Shown: one piece after another, positions 1-7,394 of the stretch | How the letters are laid out: every line of letters starts with the position of its first letter | Numbering within the stretch: the first letter of the stretch is position 1 | Notes under the pieces: generated by a model | The model's database searches: none | The model's input: the letters and a program-made list of their open reading frames with translations, nothing else | What the model was told of the DNA's origin: nothing | Source: an uncultured Pelagibacteraceae bacterium | Lineage (GTDB): Bacteria > Pseudomonadota > Alphaproteobacteria > Pelagibacterales > Pelagibacteraceae | Assembly: GCA_902635665.1 (NCBI GenBank) | Contig: CACPOX010000001.1 | Location: 62,001 to 126,000 of the forward strand | DNA: 64,000 bases | Direction of reading: 5' to 3' | Position numbers and translations under genes: made by a program

Positions 1-715
1 CTGTTGAATTGCCAATTCCTAAATTTTTACAAATATTATCATCAAGTCTAACAGCAATTTTTGGATTTTTATGATAAGCAACATGGTTAACTTGATCAAA
101 AGTAAATTGTCTTACTAAATAAACCAGCATCATTTCTAGCCTGAATGGACCATTAATTTCCTCACGATTTTTAATTCTAAATCGATCTGCAAGACCAAAT
201 TTGCCTGATCCATATACTGCTGTTGTCCTATATAAGTAGCCAACTTTTGATAATAAGTTTAAATCAGGCTGGTTACCATTACTTAGGTTTTCAACTACGT
301 GATTATAAATTCTTACTGATTTATTTGCTCTCGATAAAGTTAATTCTTTATAAGAAAGTCTACCAATTTCTTGTTTTGGAACTTCATTTTTTAATCTTTC
401 AATGTCTTTTTTTGTTGGAACTCCATCATGTAATGTAAAAGCAGCATCCCATTTTGTGGCGATAACCCTGTCTGATCTTTCCTCATCTTTAATTTCATTT
501 GCAAAGCAAACAAGAGAATAAACTCTTTTATTTTTTTTAAATGAATAAACAGCTTCTCCAAAACCATTTTCATTTAAATTAAATAAATCTTTTTTATATT
601 CCCATTCTTTAAATTCATTTAGGAAACTTCTTAAAAAAGATAATTTAGATTGATGAAAAGATCCTAGCCTTGATAATTTCATTATTTTGTTTGGGTCTCT
701 TAGTTCAACTTTCAT
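1..715 (-). CDS. Conserved protein of unknown function (N-terminal 238 residues; gene runs off left edge)
   Basis: An open frame starts at the ATG at 713-715 and runs without a stop to base 1, so only the N-terminal 238 residues are visible. The protein is soluble-looking and rich in Lys, Arg and Asn, with no signal peptide or membrane span. Near the N-terminus it reads KLSRLGSFHQSKLSFLRSFL, followed by segments such as GFGEAVYSF and TTAVYGSGKFGLADR. I do not recognise an assigned family, although the sequence looks like a conserved alphaproteobacterial protein. Its start lies 2 bases after the dipeptidase stop codon (718-720), so the two genes are surely cotranscribed and probably act in the same pathway. 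The reading frame is well supported; the function is unknown. Confidence 0.8.
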   Translation of the reverse strand, partial: MKVELRDPNKIMKLSRLGSFHQSKLSFLRSFLNEFKEWEYKKDLFNLNENGFGEAVYSFKKNKRVYSLVCFANEIKDEERSDRVIATKWDAAFTLHDGVPTKKDIERLKNEVPKQEIGRLSYKELTLSRANKSVRIYNHVVENLSNGNQPDLNLLSKVGYLYRTTAVYGSGKFGLADRFRIKNREEINGPFRLEMMLVYLVRQFTFDQVNHVAYHKNPKIAVRLDDNICKNLGIGNST

Positions 716-717
716 AA

Positions 718-1683
718 TTAAATAGATTTATAAAAATTGTACCAGTTATTTCCAAGTATTCCATGTGTCTCAACATCTGAAAAACCTACTTTTTTTAGAC
801 CTTTTTCGATATTTATAAATCCTCTTGCATCAAGAAACCAATCGGGTTGTTTTGGAAAACCTGGTTTATTTTTTGACCCCTCACCAAAATTTTTACTTTT
901 TGACCACGATCCATTTCTCATCCATTCAACAACATGATCAGGATGATCCAAACAAAGATCAGAACCTATTCCAATTTTGTTTACATTCATTATTTCGGTA
1001 GTTTTTGCAACCATTTCACAAAAACTGTCGAGAGTACAATTTGTATTATTTTTTAAATGATGAGGGTATAATGATAGACCCAACATACCGCCGCTATCAC
1101 TTAAAATTTTTAATAAATCTGAGGATTTGTTCCTTCTAGCTGGATGCCAAAAAGAAGGATTAGCATGAGTAATTGCAATTGGTTTTTCACTTAACTCAAT
1201 TGCATCTATAGTGCTTTTTTCTGCTGAATGTGACATGTCAACCACAAGACCAACTCTGTTCATTTCTCTTATAACCTCTCGTCCAAAATTTGTAACTCCA
1301 CTATCTACTTTTTCATAACAACCTGTTGCTAGTAAGGATTGGTTGTTATAGGTCAGCTGCATAAATCGACATCCTAATTCATAAACCTTTTCAACAAGCT
1401 TTATGTCATCTTCAATTGGCGAACAATTTTGAAAACCAAAGAATATTGCAGTTTTCTTTTCTGTATTAGCTTTATCAATATCTTTAAAATTCTTACCAGG
1501 AAAAATTAAATCAGAATTTTCATGAAATAATTTTTCCCATTTTTTGATTTCGAGTTTCAATTCATCAAAATCCTCATGGTATACAATTGTAACATGAACA
1601 GCATCCAAACCAGCAGATCTATTAATCTCAAAGATTTTTCTCGACCAATTACAGTATTGAAGGTTGTCGATTTTATAATTCAT
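718..1683 (-). CDS. Membrane dipeptidase-like protein, peptidase family M19, atypical metal site
   Basis: The protein has 321 residues from the ATG at 1681-1683; a TTG 21 bases further upstream (1704) would add MIRVKHT and is less likely. Family M19 is recognised from FFGFQN, the MQLTYNNQSLLATG block, VVDMSHS, ITHANPSFWHPARRNK and the C-terminal GNNW. These correspond to the second half of the metal site and the substrate pocket. The N-terminal His-x-Asp that binds one zinc in canonical members is not visible; the equivalent stretch reads DNLQYCNWSR. From memory, this variant group is often found beside dimethylglycine catabolism genes (dgcAB) in Pseudomonas and alphaproteobacteria. Hydrolysis of a small amide or modified dipeptide in betaine catabolism is therefore possible but inferred. 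It heads an operon with the unassigned gene immediately downstream. Confidence 0.8.
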   Translation of the reverse strand: MNYKIDNLQYCNWSRKIFEINRSAGLDAVHVTIVYHEDFDELKLEIKKWEKLFHENSDLIFPGKNFKDIDKANTEKKTAIFFGFQNCSPIEDDIKLVEKVYELGCRFMQLTYNNQSLLATGCYEKVDSGVTNFGREVIREMNRVGLVVDMSHSAEKSTIDAIELSEKPIAITHANPSFWHPARRNKSSDLLKILSDSGGMLGLSLYPHHLKNNTNCTLDSFCEMVAKTTEIMNVNKIGIGSDLCLDHPDHVVEWMRNGSWSKSKNFGEGSKNKPGFPKQPDWFLDARGFINIEKGLKKVGFSDVETHGILGNNWYNFYKSI

Positions 1684-1777
1684 AGTATGCTTAACTCTAA
1701 TCAATATGTATTTTAAATACTATTAATTTTATTGAAATTTTAAGTTAATTTTGAAATAAATAGATTGATCAATTTTC

Positions 1778-2269
1778 ATGAAAAAAAATACTAAATTAAA
1801 AGTTTCAATCGTTATGGGAAGCCAGTCTGACTATAAAATAATGATACTAGCAGAAAAAACCCTAAAAAAAATTGGAGTTTCATTTGAAACAAAAATCATA
1901 TCCGCTCACAGAACTCCACAAAGAATGTACGAATATGCCGCAAATGTTGAGCGAAATCATATAGGAGTAGTAATTGCAGGTGCCGGAGGATCTGCTCATC
2001 TTCCTGGTATGATATCAGCACTTACACATGTACCAGTTCTTGGTGTTCCTGTTGAAAGTAAAAAACTTAAAGGATTAGATAGCTTGTTATCAATAGCACA
2101 AATGCCTAAAGGAATACCTGTTGGAACACTTGCCATAGGAGAAGATGGTGCCATTAATGCAGCTTTATTGGCTGCAGGAATAATTGCTAATCACAATCCA
2201 AATGTTCGAAAAAAACTTAAAAACTTTAGAACGTCACAAACTAAATCTGTAAAGAAAACTCCAAAATAA
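1778..2269 (+). CDS. purE: N5-carboxyaminoimidazole ribonucleotide mutase
   Basis: PurE converts N5-CAIR to CAIR in de novo purine synthesis in the cytoplasm. The 163-residue product has the diagnostic MGSQSDYKIM near residue 13, SAHRTPQRMYEYA near 43, and the glycine-rich AGAGGSAHLPGM that holds the phosphoribosyl group. These are followed by MPKGIPVGTLAIG and NAALLAAGII. Length fits the class I enzyme plus a short Lys-rich tail. The stop is one base before the purK start, the usual purEK pairing for the two-step bacterial route that uses N5-CAIR. The start at 1778 is the first ATG after an AT-rich spacer that must hold divergent promoters for purE and the dipeptidase. Confidence 0.96.
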   Translation: MKKNTKLKVSIVMGSQSDYKIMILAEKTLKKIGVSFETKIISAHRTPQRMYEYAANVERNHIGVVIAGAGGSAHLPGMISALTHVPVLGVPVESKKLKGLDSLLSIAQMPKGIPVGTLAIGEDGAINAALLAAGIIANHNPNVRKKLKNFRTSQTKSVKKTPK

Positions 2270-2270
2270 A

Positions 2271-3317
2271 ATGTCTGAAATTACTCTTGGTATTATTGGA
2301 GGCGGTCAACTTGGAAGTATGCTTGCAATAGCAGCTAAAAAATTAAACATTAAAACTGTCATTTTTTGTGACGACATAGATGCACCAGCACAAAATTTTT
2401 GCAATCTGTTTGTTACTGGAAGTTATGTTAATAAAGAAAAAATATCAGAATTTATAAATCAAGTTGATTTAGTAACTTACGAATTCGAAAACATACCTTT
2501 CGAAACATTGAATGAAATTAATAAATTAAAACCAGTTTTACCAAAACCTTCAATTAACAGATTAATTCAACATCGATTAGCTGAAAAAGATTTTATAAAT
2601 AAATTAAATATTAGAACTACCAGGTATGTATCAATAGAAAAAAAATCAGATATTGATGCATTGGAAGATTTTTTACCAGGAATATTAAAAACAACAACGC
2701 TTGGATATGATGGTAAAGGTCAATATCCAATAAATTCTAGCAAAGAACTTAATTCTTTAAATATAGATTTTTCAAAAGGATATATTCTTGAAAAACTTGT
2801 TAAATTAAAAAAGGAAATTTCAATTATCATTACAAGATTTAGCAACAACAAATATGAGATATATGAACCAATCGAGAATACTCATGAAGATCAAATTCTT
2901 AAATATTCAAAAATTCCTGCAGAAATAAATGAAAAGATTTTTAATCAATCTAAAGATTGGTCTATGCTAATAGCTGAAGAACTAAAATATGTTGGAACTT
3001 TGTGTGTAGAATTTTTTATTGATAGAAATGATAATCTTTATGTTAATGAGATTGCTCCAAGAGTACACAACTCAGGACATCTAACTATAAATGCATTTAA
3101 TGTTAGTCAATTTGAAAATCATGTGAGGGCAGTATGTGGTTTACAGCAAATTCCATTAAAAAAAATATCTAATGCTAAAATGATGAATTTGCTTGGCGAT
3201 CAAATTACACATTATAGAGATATGCAAAAGTTTAATGACAATGAATTTTTCTTTGATTATCTAAAAAAAGATGTAAAAGAAAAAAGGAAAATGGGTCACA
3301 TCACAACTTTAGTATAA
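2271..3317 (+). CDS. purK: N5-carboxyaminoimidazole ribonucleotide synthase
   Basis: PurK is the ATP-grasp ligase that carboxylates AIR with bicarbonate to give N5-CAIR, the substrate of PurE. The 348-residue protein opens with the nucleotide-binding loop GIIGGGQLGSML. It then shows TYEFENIPFETL, the ATP-grasp lid TTLGYDGKGQYP, and the metal and active-site segment NEIAPRVHNSGHLT with NVSQFENHVRAVCG near residues 255-290. Length is typical. The gene starts one base after purE, and the next gene starts on the base after its TAA stop, so purE-purK-GNAT read as one transcript. Confidence 0.96.
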   Translation: MSEITLGIIGGGQLGSMLAIAAKKLNIKTVIFCDDIDAPAQNFCNLFVTGSYVNKEKISEFINQVDLVTYEFENIPFETLNEINKLKPVLPKPSINRLIQHRLAEKDFINKLNIRTTRYVSIEKKSDIDALEDFLPGILKTTTLGYDGKGQYPINSSKELNSLNIDFSKGYILEKLVKLKKEISIIITRFSNNKYEIYEPIENTHEDQILKYSKIPAEINEKIFNQSKDWSMLIAEELKYVGTLCVEFFIDRNDNLYVNEIAPRVHNSGHLTINAFNVSQFENHVRAVCGLQQIPLKKISNAKMMNLLGDQITHYRDMQKFNDNEFFFDYLKKDVKEKRKMGHITTLV

Positions 3318-3785
3318 ATGTTAAAATCAGTAGAAGGTAATTTTGATAACCCCGAAGTTAATGAGCTTCTAATAAAGCATTTTATAGAACTAAGAGCCGC
3401 CTCCCCAGAGGGAAGTGCTCACGTCTTAGATATACCTGGTTTAAAAGTTCCATCAATTAAATTTTGGAGTTTATGGGATGATAAAAAATTAATTGGTTGT
3501 GGTGCTTTAAAATTTTTAGATAAAGAACATGGAGAATTTAAATCTATAAGAATTCACGATAATTTTAGAGAGCAAGGCCAAGGAATTAATGTAATTAATC
3601 ATTTAATAAATGAAGCTAAAAAGCTTAAAATAAAAAGACTAAGCATCGAAACAGGTGCAGGTGATTTTTTTATACCAGCAAGAAAACTTTTCAATAAAAC
3701 TGGATTTACTGTGTGCGAACCTTTTGCACACTATAAAAAGGACATTAATTCTGTTTATTTAACTATGCTTATTGAGGATATTTAA
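3318..3785 (+). CDS. GNAT-family N-acetyltransferase
   Basis: The 155-residue protein is a single GNAT domain. A hydrophobic strand (IKFWSLWDDKKLIGCGAL) leads to the acetyl-CoA loop region REQGQGINVINHLI near residues 92-105. The C-terminal block IETGAGDFFIPARKLFNKTGF is typical of the group sharing ETGxxxxFxPAxxLYxxxGF. Members acetylate small amines or protein N-termini, and the substrate cannot be read here. The ATG follows the purK stop directly with no spacer, so it is translationally coupled to purK. Nothing ties the enzyme itself to purine synthesis. Confidence 0.85.
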   Translation: MLKSVEGNFDNPEVNELLIKHFIELRAASPEGSAHVLDIPGLKVPSIKFWSLWDDKKLIGCGALKFLDKEHGEFKSIRIHDNFREQGQGINVINHLINEAKKLKIKRLSIETGAGDFFIPARKLFNKTGFTVCEPFAHYKKDINSVYLTMLIEDI

Positions 3786-3815
3786 TAAATTTTTTTTGAT
3801 TATTAATCAATTTTG

Positions 3816-3821
3816 TTGACA
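3816..3821 (+). promoter_or_regulatory. Consensus -35 hexamer (TTGACA) upstream of the cold-shock gene
   Basis: TTGACA matches the sigma-70 -35 consensus exactly and lies 82 bases before the cold-shock ATG. At a 17-base spacing the -10 position reads AAGAAA, which is poor. TAAAAT occurs only 8 bases downstream, which is too close. It is a plausible but unproven promoter element, and it would place the hairpin at 3848-3873 in the 5' untranslated leader. Confidence 0.35.
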
Positions 3822-3847
3822 AAACCCATTAAAATCTAAAGAAAGCC

Positions 3848-3873
3848 ATTATTACTTAATTATAAGTAATAAT
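3848..3873 (+). promoter_or_regulatory. Perfect 11-bp hairpin in the cold-shock gene leader
   Basis: The arms at 3848-3858 and 3863-3873 are perfect reverse complements around the 4-base loop ATTA. The 11-bp stem is almost pure A+T, with one G-C pair. It ends 29 bases before the csp ATG. Cold-shock mRNAs in other bacteria carry long, temperature-responsive leaders; a weak AT stem here could melt on warming or act as a DNA operator. That role is inferred. Confidence 0.5.
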
Positions 3874-3902
3874 TAAACATAACAAAAAGTAAGAAGATAA
3901 AT

Positions 3903-4109
3903 ATGAGTCTACAAGGTAAAGTAAAGTGGTTCAATCCAACCAAAGGTTTTGGTTTTATTGAAAGAGAAGATAAAGAAAAAGATGTGTTTGTACATGTTTC
4001 AGCAGTAAGAGACGCTGGTATGAACGGTTTAGATGAGGGTCAAGCTTTGACTTTCGATGTTGAAGATGGTCCAAAAGGTCCTTCAGCAGTTAACTTAAAA
4101 ACTGCATAA
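3903..4109 (+). CDS. cspA: Cold-shock protein, CspA family
   Basis: This is a 68-residue single cold-shock domain that binds single-stranded RNA and DNA and melts RNA secondary structure. Both RNA-binding motifs are intact: RNP1 as KGFGFIE near residues 15-21 and RNP2 as DVFVHVSAV near 29-37. The N-terminal [11 protein letters not shown] is standard. It is a single-gene unit with a leader of over 100 bases carrying a perfect AT hairpin, and it is followed by a long inverted repeat at 4122-4174. Which paralogue it corresponds to in E. coli cannot be told from sequence alone. Confidence 0.95.
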   Translation: MSLQGKVKWFNPTKGFGFIEREDKEKDVFVHVSAVRDAGMNGLDEGQALTFDVEDGPKGPSAVNLKTA

Positions 4110-4121
4110 TTTCACACTTCC

Positions 4122-4174
4122 TATTGGCTGAAAAATTAAATTTAGATATTTATAAGTTAATTATTCAGCCAATA
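4122..4174. terminator. 18-bp inverted repeat downstream of the cold-shock gene
   Basis: The arms at 4122-4139 and 4157-4174 pair over 18 positions with one mismatch, around a 17-base loop. The outer part contains the only G+C (TATTGGCTGA). No clean U-run follows on the plus strand, so it is not a textbook intrinsic terminator. It may act as an RNA 3'-end stabiliser for the csp message or as a bidirectional terminator. It is the longest dyad I saw in the window. Confidence 0.55.
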
Positions 4175-4250
4175 CCTTATTAAATAGTAACTTTAAAAAT
4201 AATTATTAATTATAGAATTAAGTTAAAAAATTAATAAATTAATCAAAAAT

Positions 4251-4997
4251 ATGATTGGAATTTTAGGTGGAATGGGAACTCAAGCTGGACTTGATTTTTG
4301 TAACAAGCTTGCAATACTAAATAGAGGAAAAATTGATCAAGAGTACCCATTATTTTTACTTTACAACAAATCAAATATTCCTGGAAGGCCCGAGTCTATA
4401 GGTTCTCAAACTAAAAATCTTTCAAACAAGTCTACTAATAAAACGAGTAGAGAAAAATATAACAAAGTTTTAAAAAGTTTGCTCAAAGGTTGCAAACTAT
4501 TAGAAAAAAATAAATGTAAATTTATAGTTATACCTTGTAATACAGCTCATTATTGGTTTGATGATTTACAAAAAAAAATAAATATTCCAATAATCAATAT
4601 GCCAAAAGAAGTTTTCAAGTTTACAAAAAAAAAATGTAAAAAAAACTCAAAAATTGGTCTATTAGCAACTGAAGGAACCCTTAAAACTAGAGTTTATAAG
4701 AAAATTTTTGATAAAAATTATCAATTAATAGAGCCTTCTCCAAAAATTCAAAAAATGTCAGTTAATAAAGCTATTAAATTTGTTAAAATGGGCAATGTAA
4801 AAGCTGCTGCAAAAGTAATTAAACCTGCAATTGATTCTTTAATTAAAATGAAATGTAGAAAAATTATTTTAGGTTGTACTGAACTCCCAATTGCAATTTT
4901 TGCTTTTAAATCTTTTAAAAATGTAAAATCTTCAAAAGTATTTTTAGATCCAAATCTAATCTTGGCTCACTCAGCTATGGTTAAGAATAAAAATTAA
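4251..4997 (+). CDS. Aspartate/glutamate racemase family protein
   Basis: The product has 248 residues with the two catalytic cysteine motifs of the PLP-independent Asp/Glu racemase superfamily: IPCNTAHYWFD near residue 95 and LGCTELPIAI near residue 205. The N-terminal GILGGMGTQAG is also typical. Length and motif order fit aspartate racemase (RacD/YgeA type), which interconverts L- and D-aspartate in the cytoplasm. The gene starts after a 141-base AT-rich spacer containing the csp repeat, and its stop is 3 bases before the next ATG. The exact amino acid substrate cannot be fixed. A second, only distantly related superfamily member occurs at 62327-63073. Confidence 0.85.
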   Translation: MIGILGGMGTQAGLDFCNKLAILNRGKIDQEYPLFLLYNKSNIPGRPESIGSQTKNLSNKSTNKTSREKYNKVLKSLLKGCKLLEKNKCKFIVIPCNTAHYWFDDLQKKINIPIINMPKEVFKFTKKKCKKNSKIGLLATEGTLKTRVYKKIFDKNYQLIEPSPKIQKMSVNKAIKFVKMGNVKAAAKVIKPAIDSLIKMKCRKIILGCTELPIAIFAFKSFKNVKSSKVFLDPNLILAHSAMVKNKN

Positions 4998-5000
4998 CTT

Positions 5001-5441
5001 ATGTCTAATAAAACTGAAAAGCCATATGTGTTAAGAGCTGCTGAATTTGTTTATTTAAATATAATAGAAATTAAAAAACAAAATCCTGAGATCAACAATA
5101 TACAGGCGTTTGAAATTTTTATGACTACTAAAGAATATGATATTTTAAGCTCTGGGGAATTTCATGATAAATGGTTTTTTGAGCTCAAGAATAATAAGTT
5201 TATCGACTCTATAACCAAAAAAAAAATCAATGAAGAGACTTTAAGACTTTTAGAGCTTCAAAAAGATTCTATGGTGAAATTTTTATTAAAAATACCAAAA
5301 CTTTATTATACTAAAAGTCACTTTCCTTTAGAAATTTCACAGCGAGCTTTTAATCATTTATGGAGAGTGTGTGAAAGCTTTGAAATGTGGTGCAAAGAAA
5401 CTGACCAAGAAAATCTTATAAGTCTAAATATTATTGAGTAG
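5001..5441 (+). CDS. Conserved hypothetical protein
   Basis: This is a 146-residue, predominantly helical soluble protein with no signal peptide and no motif I recognise. Notable segments are PYVLRAAEFVYLNI at the N-terminus and FNHLWRVCESFEMWC near the C-terminus. It starts 3 bases after the racemase gene and so is probably cotranscribed with it. Its last 11 bases overlap the 3' end of the convergent gene at 5431-5841. Codon use and base composition match the neighbours, supporting a real gene. Confidence 0.65.
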   Translation: MSNKTEKPYVLRAAEFVYLNIIEIKKQNPEINNIQAFEIFMTTKEYDILSSGEFHDKWFFELKNNKFIDSITKKKINEETLRLLELQKDSMVKFLLKIPKLYYTKSHFPLEISQRAFNHLWRVCESFEMWCKETDQENLISLNIIE

Positions 5442-5841
5442 TGGTATTTAAATTAAGTATTGATCTAGTTATTTCTATTCTTTCTTTAACTAATTTTTGT
5501 AAATTTTGATTATCTAGTTTTTCTCTGGTTATCATTATGTTTTTTTCAACTAGTTTTCTTAATTCTTCATTAAATTTGTTATTTTTATATTTTAGATTTT
5601 TTTTATTTATTTCTTCTTTAACTAACATTTTTTTATTTATTTCTTCTTTAACTAACATTAAAGAGTTTTTACCAGTTGTTTTTTTTATGCTTTGATCAAT
5701 CATAAATTGCGCAGCTGCTTTATAAACATTACCTGTGGTAAGAACTGTCACACCTGGGCCAATAAATGAAAATATAGGAACAAAACCAGTCAAAAAGAAA
5801 AAAGACAGTATAATTATTCCAATTCTAAAAGATCTATACAT
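5431..5841 (-). CDS. Membrane-anchored or secreted hypothetical protein with an internal tandem repeat
   Basis: The 136-residue product has a hydrophobic N-terminus (IGIIILSFFFLTGFVPIF), a signal anchor or uncleaved signal peptide. A short glycine-containing stretch, GPGVTVLTTGNVYKAAAQFM, follows. The rest is a highly charged Lys/Glu/Asn-rich, probably coiled-coil tail. Residues MLVKEEINKK occur twice in direct succession, encoded by an exact 30-base tandem duplication. No catalytic motif is visible. I recognise no assigned family. Convergent overlap with the neighbour at 5001-5441 suggests a shared 3' end without a dedicated terminator. Confidence 0.6.
   Translation of the reverse strand: MYRSFRIGIIILSFFFLTGFVPIFSFIGPGVTVLTTGNVYKAAAQFMIDQSIKKTTGKNSLMLVKEEINKKMLVKEEINKKNLKYKNNKFNEELRKLVEKNIMITREKLDNQNLQKLVKERIEITRSILNLNTTTQ
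5601..5660. repeat. 30-bp direct tandem duplication inside a coding sequence
   Basis: Units 5601-5630 and 5631-5660 are identical except for the final base. The period is a multiple of three and adds ten residues (MLVKEEINKK) to the Lys/Glu-rich tail without breaking the frame. The near-identity points to a recent slippage or duplication event. Confidence 0.9.
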
Positions 5842-5947
5842 AGTGGATAAAGCTTAAGTGATTTGATATTTTATTTCTACATCTAATTTGTTCATTATAG
5901 GTACTGATTTATTTGATTTTACTTAATTTATTTGCTTATTAAATAAG

Positions 5948-6796
5948 GTGATTAAAATTTTTCCTTTCATATTTATACTTTTATGGTCTTCAGCCTTCAT
6001 AACAACTAAACCTATTATAGACAACAGTGATCCATTTGCTGCTCTAGCTTTTAGATTTGCTTTAGTTGCTTTAGGTTTTTTTTTATTTTCAATTTATTCA
6101 AAACAAGAAATTTTAGTTAGTAAAAAAAATTTTTTTGAATCTTTTTTTAGTGGTGTGTTATTTCATGGTTTTTATCTTGGGGGTGTGTTTTATTCAATTT
6201 CAATAGGCATGCCTACAGCAATAGCAGCATTAATCGTAACCCTACAACCAGTTCTTACAAATGCATTGAGCGGTCCAATGTTAAATGAAAAGGTATCTGC
6301 TAAACAATGGACGGGTGTTTTGTTGGGATTTGTTGGCGCAGGACTTGTATTGGGTTTTGATGTTGGCTCTAAGATACCAACAGCTGGATTGATCGCAACA
6401 ATAATAGCTTTATTAGCTATTACATTTTCTACTTTGTGGCAAAAAAAATTAAGTAACAACTTACCTTTATCTGTAAGCAATATGAATCAAGCTATTGGTG
6501 GATGTATATTTCATTTATCAATAATTGTTTTGTTTGTTGATCCATATATTCATTTCTCACAAACATTTATTATTGCAATGAGCCATCAAATATTTTTAGT
6601 ATCATTTGGAGCATTTACAATATTGATGTTTTTAATAAAAAGAAACTCAGCAAGCAAAACAGTATCTATATTTTTTTTAATTCCAGCAACATCTGCCTTT
6701 ATGGCCTGGCTTTTTTTAAATGAAAGCTTAACCAGATTAGATCTAATTGGATTTCTAATTACTTCTATAGGTGTTTATATTGCAACAAGAGATTGA
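5948..6796 (+). CDS. EamA/DMT-superfamily inner-membrane transporter
   Basis: The 282-residue product is almost entirely hydrophobic, with about ten transmembrane helices arranged as two EamA repeats. Hallmarks are the N-terminal ILLWSSAFITTKPII, FRFALVALGFFLF, the repeat-end segments TLQPVLTNALSG and WTGVLLGFVGAGLVLG, and the C-terminal TRLDLIGFLITSIGVYIA. Family members export amino acids, nucleobases or other small metabolites. The substrate is not readable. The start is GTG at 5948, immediately after AAGG, so initiation is probably weak. It converges on the sox operon with a 10-base gap. Confidence 0.85.
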   Translation: MIKIFPFIFILLWSSAFITTKPIIDNSDPFAALAFRFALVALGFFLFSIYSKQEILVSKKNFFESFFSGVLFHGFYLGGVFYSISIGMPTAIAALIVTLQPVLTNALSGPMLNEKVSAKQWTGVLLGFVGAGLVLGFDVGSKIPTAGLIATIIALLAITFSTLWQKKLSNNLPLSVSNMNQAIGGCIFHLSIIVLFVDPYIHFSQTFIIAMSHQIFLVSFGAFTILMFLIKRNSASKTVSIFFLIPATSAFMAWLFLNESLTRLDLIGFLITSIGVYIATRD

Positions 6797-6806
6797 AAAT
6801 TTAAAC

Positions 6807-7394
6807 TTATATGGATTTAAAGCCAAACTCTAGAGATGCATCTGTAATTGAATGATACAAAGATTCTCCAAAACTTCTTAGCGCAAATAACCTTACTTTA
6901 TCAGGGTTGTTGTCTAACTTATCAACAGTGAAAGCTATTCCATTATAAGTTGAGTTAATTGATTTATTTTTTTCCAATATATTAAAATTAAAAGGACATC
7001 CTTTTTTCAAAACTTCCATTGTTTCTTGTCCTTCAATCTGAATTATTGCTCTTGAATGAGATAAATCTGTTACAGCAAATTCTGTATCTTTAAATTTATC
7101 TATTACATCTTTTATTAAATCTTTTTTTGTTGAAACTAAAAGCCAATTTTTTGGTCCATTCCACATAATTCTTGTAATATCATTAAAAACTACAGCTAAA
7201 GGTTCATTTTTTAATTTTAAACCATCGATATCAATACCCTCAAATGAAATTGAAGAATTTTTGTACTGAACTATTTGAATAATTAGTAAATTTTTGATTT
7301 CAGAAATTTTAAGTAAATCTTTTTCATTTTTTCCTTCATAATCTCCAAATTGACCTGTTGTATGAACATTTGCTAATGCGGAAATTAATCTCAT
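6807..7394 (-). CDS. soxG: Sarcosine oxidase gamma subunit
   Basis: The 195-residue protein matches the small gamma subunit of heterotetrameric sarcosine oxidase by size, by segments such as [11 protein letters not shown] and [13 protein letters not shown], and by its place as last gene of soxB-soxD-soxA-soxG. The fold resembles the aminomethyltransferase N-terminal part and caps the alpha subunit. The ATG overlaps the soxA stop as ATGA (7391-7394), so translation is coupled. The same gene order and homology occur in N-methylglutamate dehydrogenase (MgdD), so the physiological substrate of the complex remains open. Confidence 0.88.
   Translation of the reverse strand: MRLISALANVHTTGQFGDYEGKNEKDLLKISEIKNLLIIQIVQYKNSSISFEGIDIDGLKLKNEPLAVVFNDITRIMWNGPKNWLLVSTKKDLIKDVIDKFKDTEFAVTDLSHSRAIIQIEGQETMEVLKKGCPFNFNILEKNKSINSTYNGIAFTVDKLDNNPDKVRLFALRSFGESLYHSITDASLEFGFKSI

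Noticed and set aside
223..573. Short open frames on both strands within 223-573
   Set aside because: They are out-of-frame shadows of the long open minus-strand gene covering 1-715, with no sensible composition or start site.
1684..1704. N-terminal extension of the dipeptidase from a TTG
   Set aside because: The ATG at 1683 gives the N-terminus expected for the family; the extension adds seven unlike residues.
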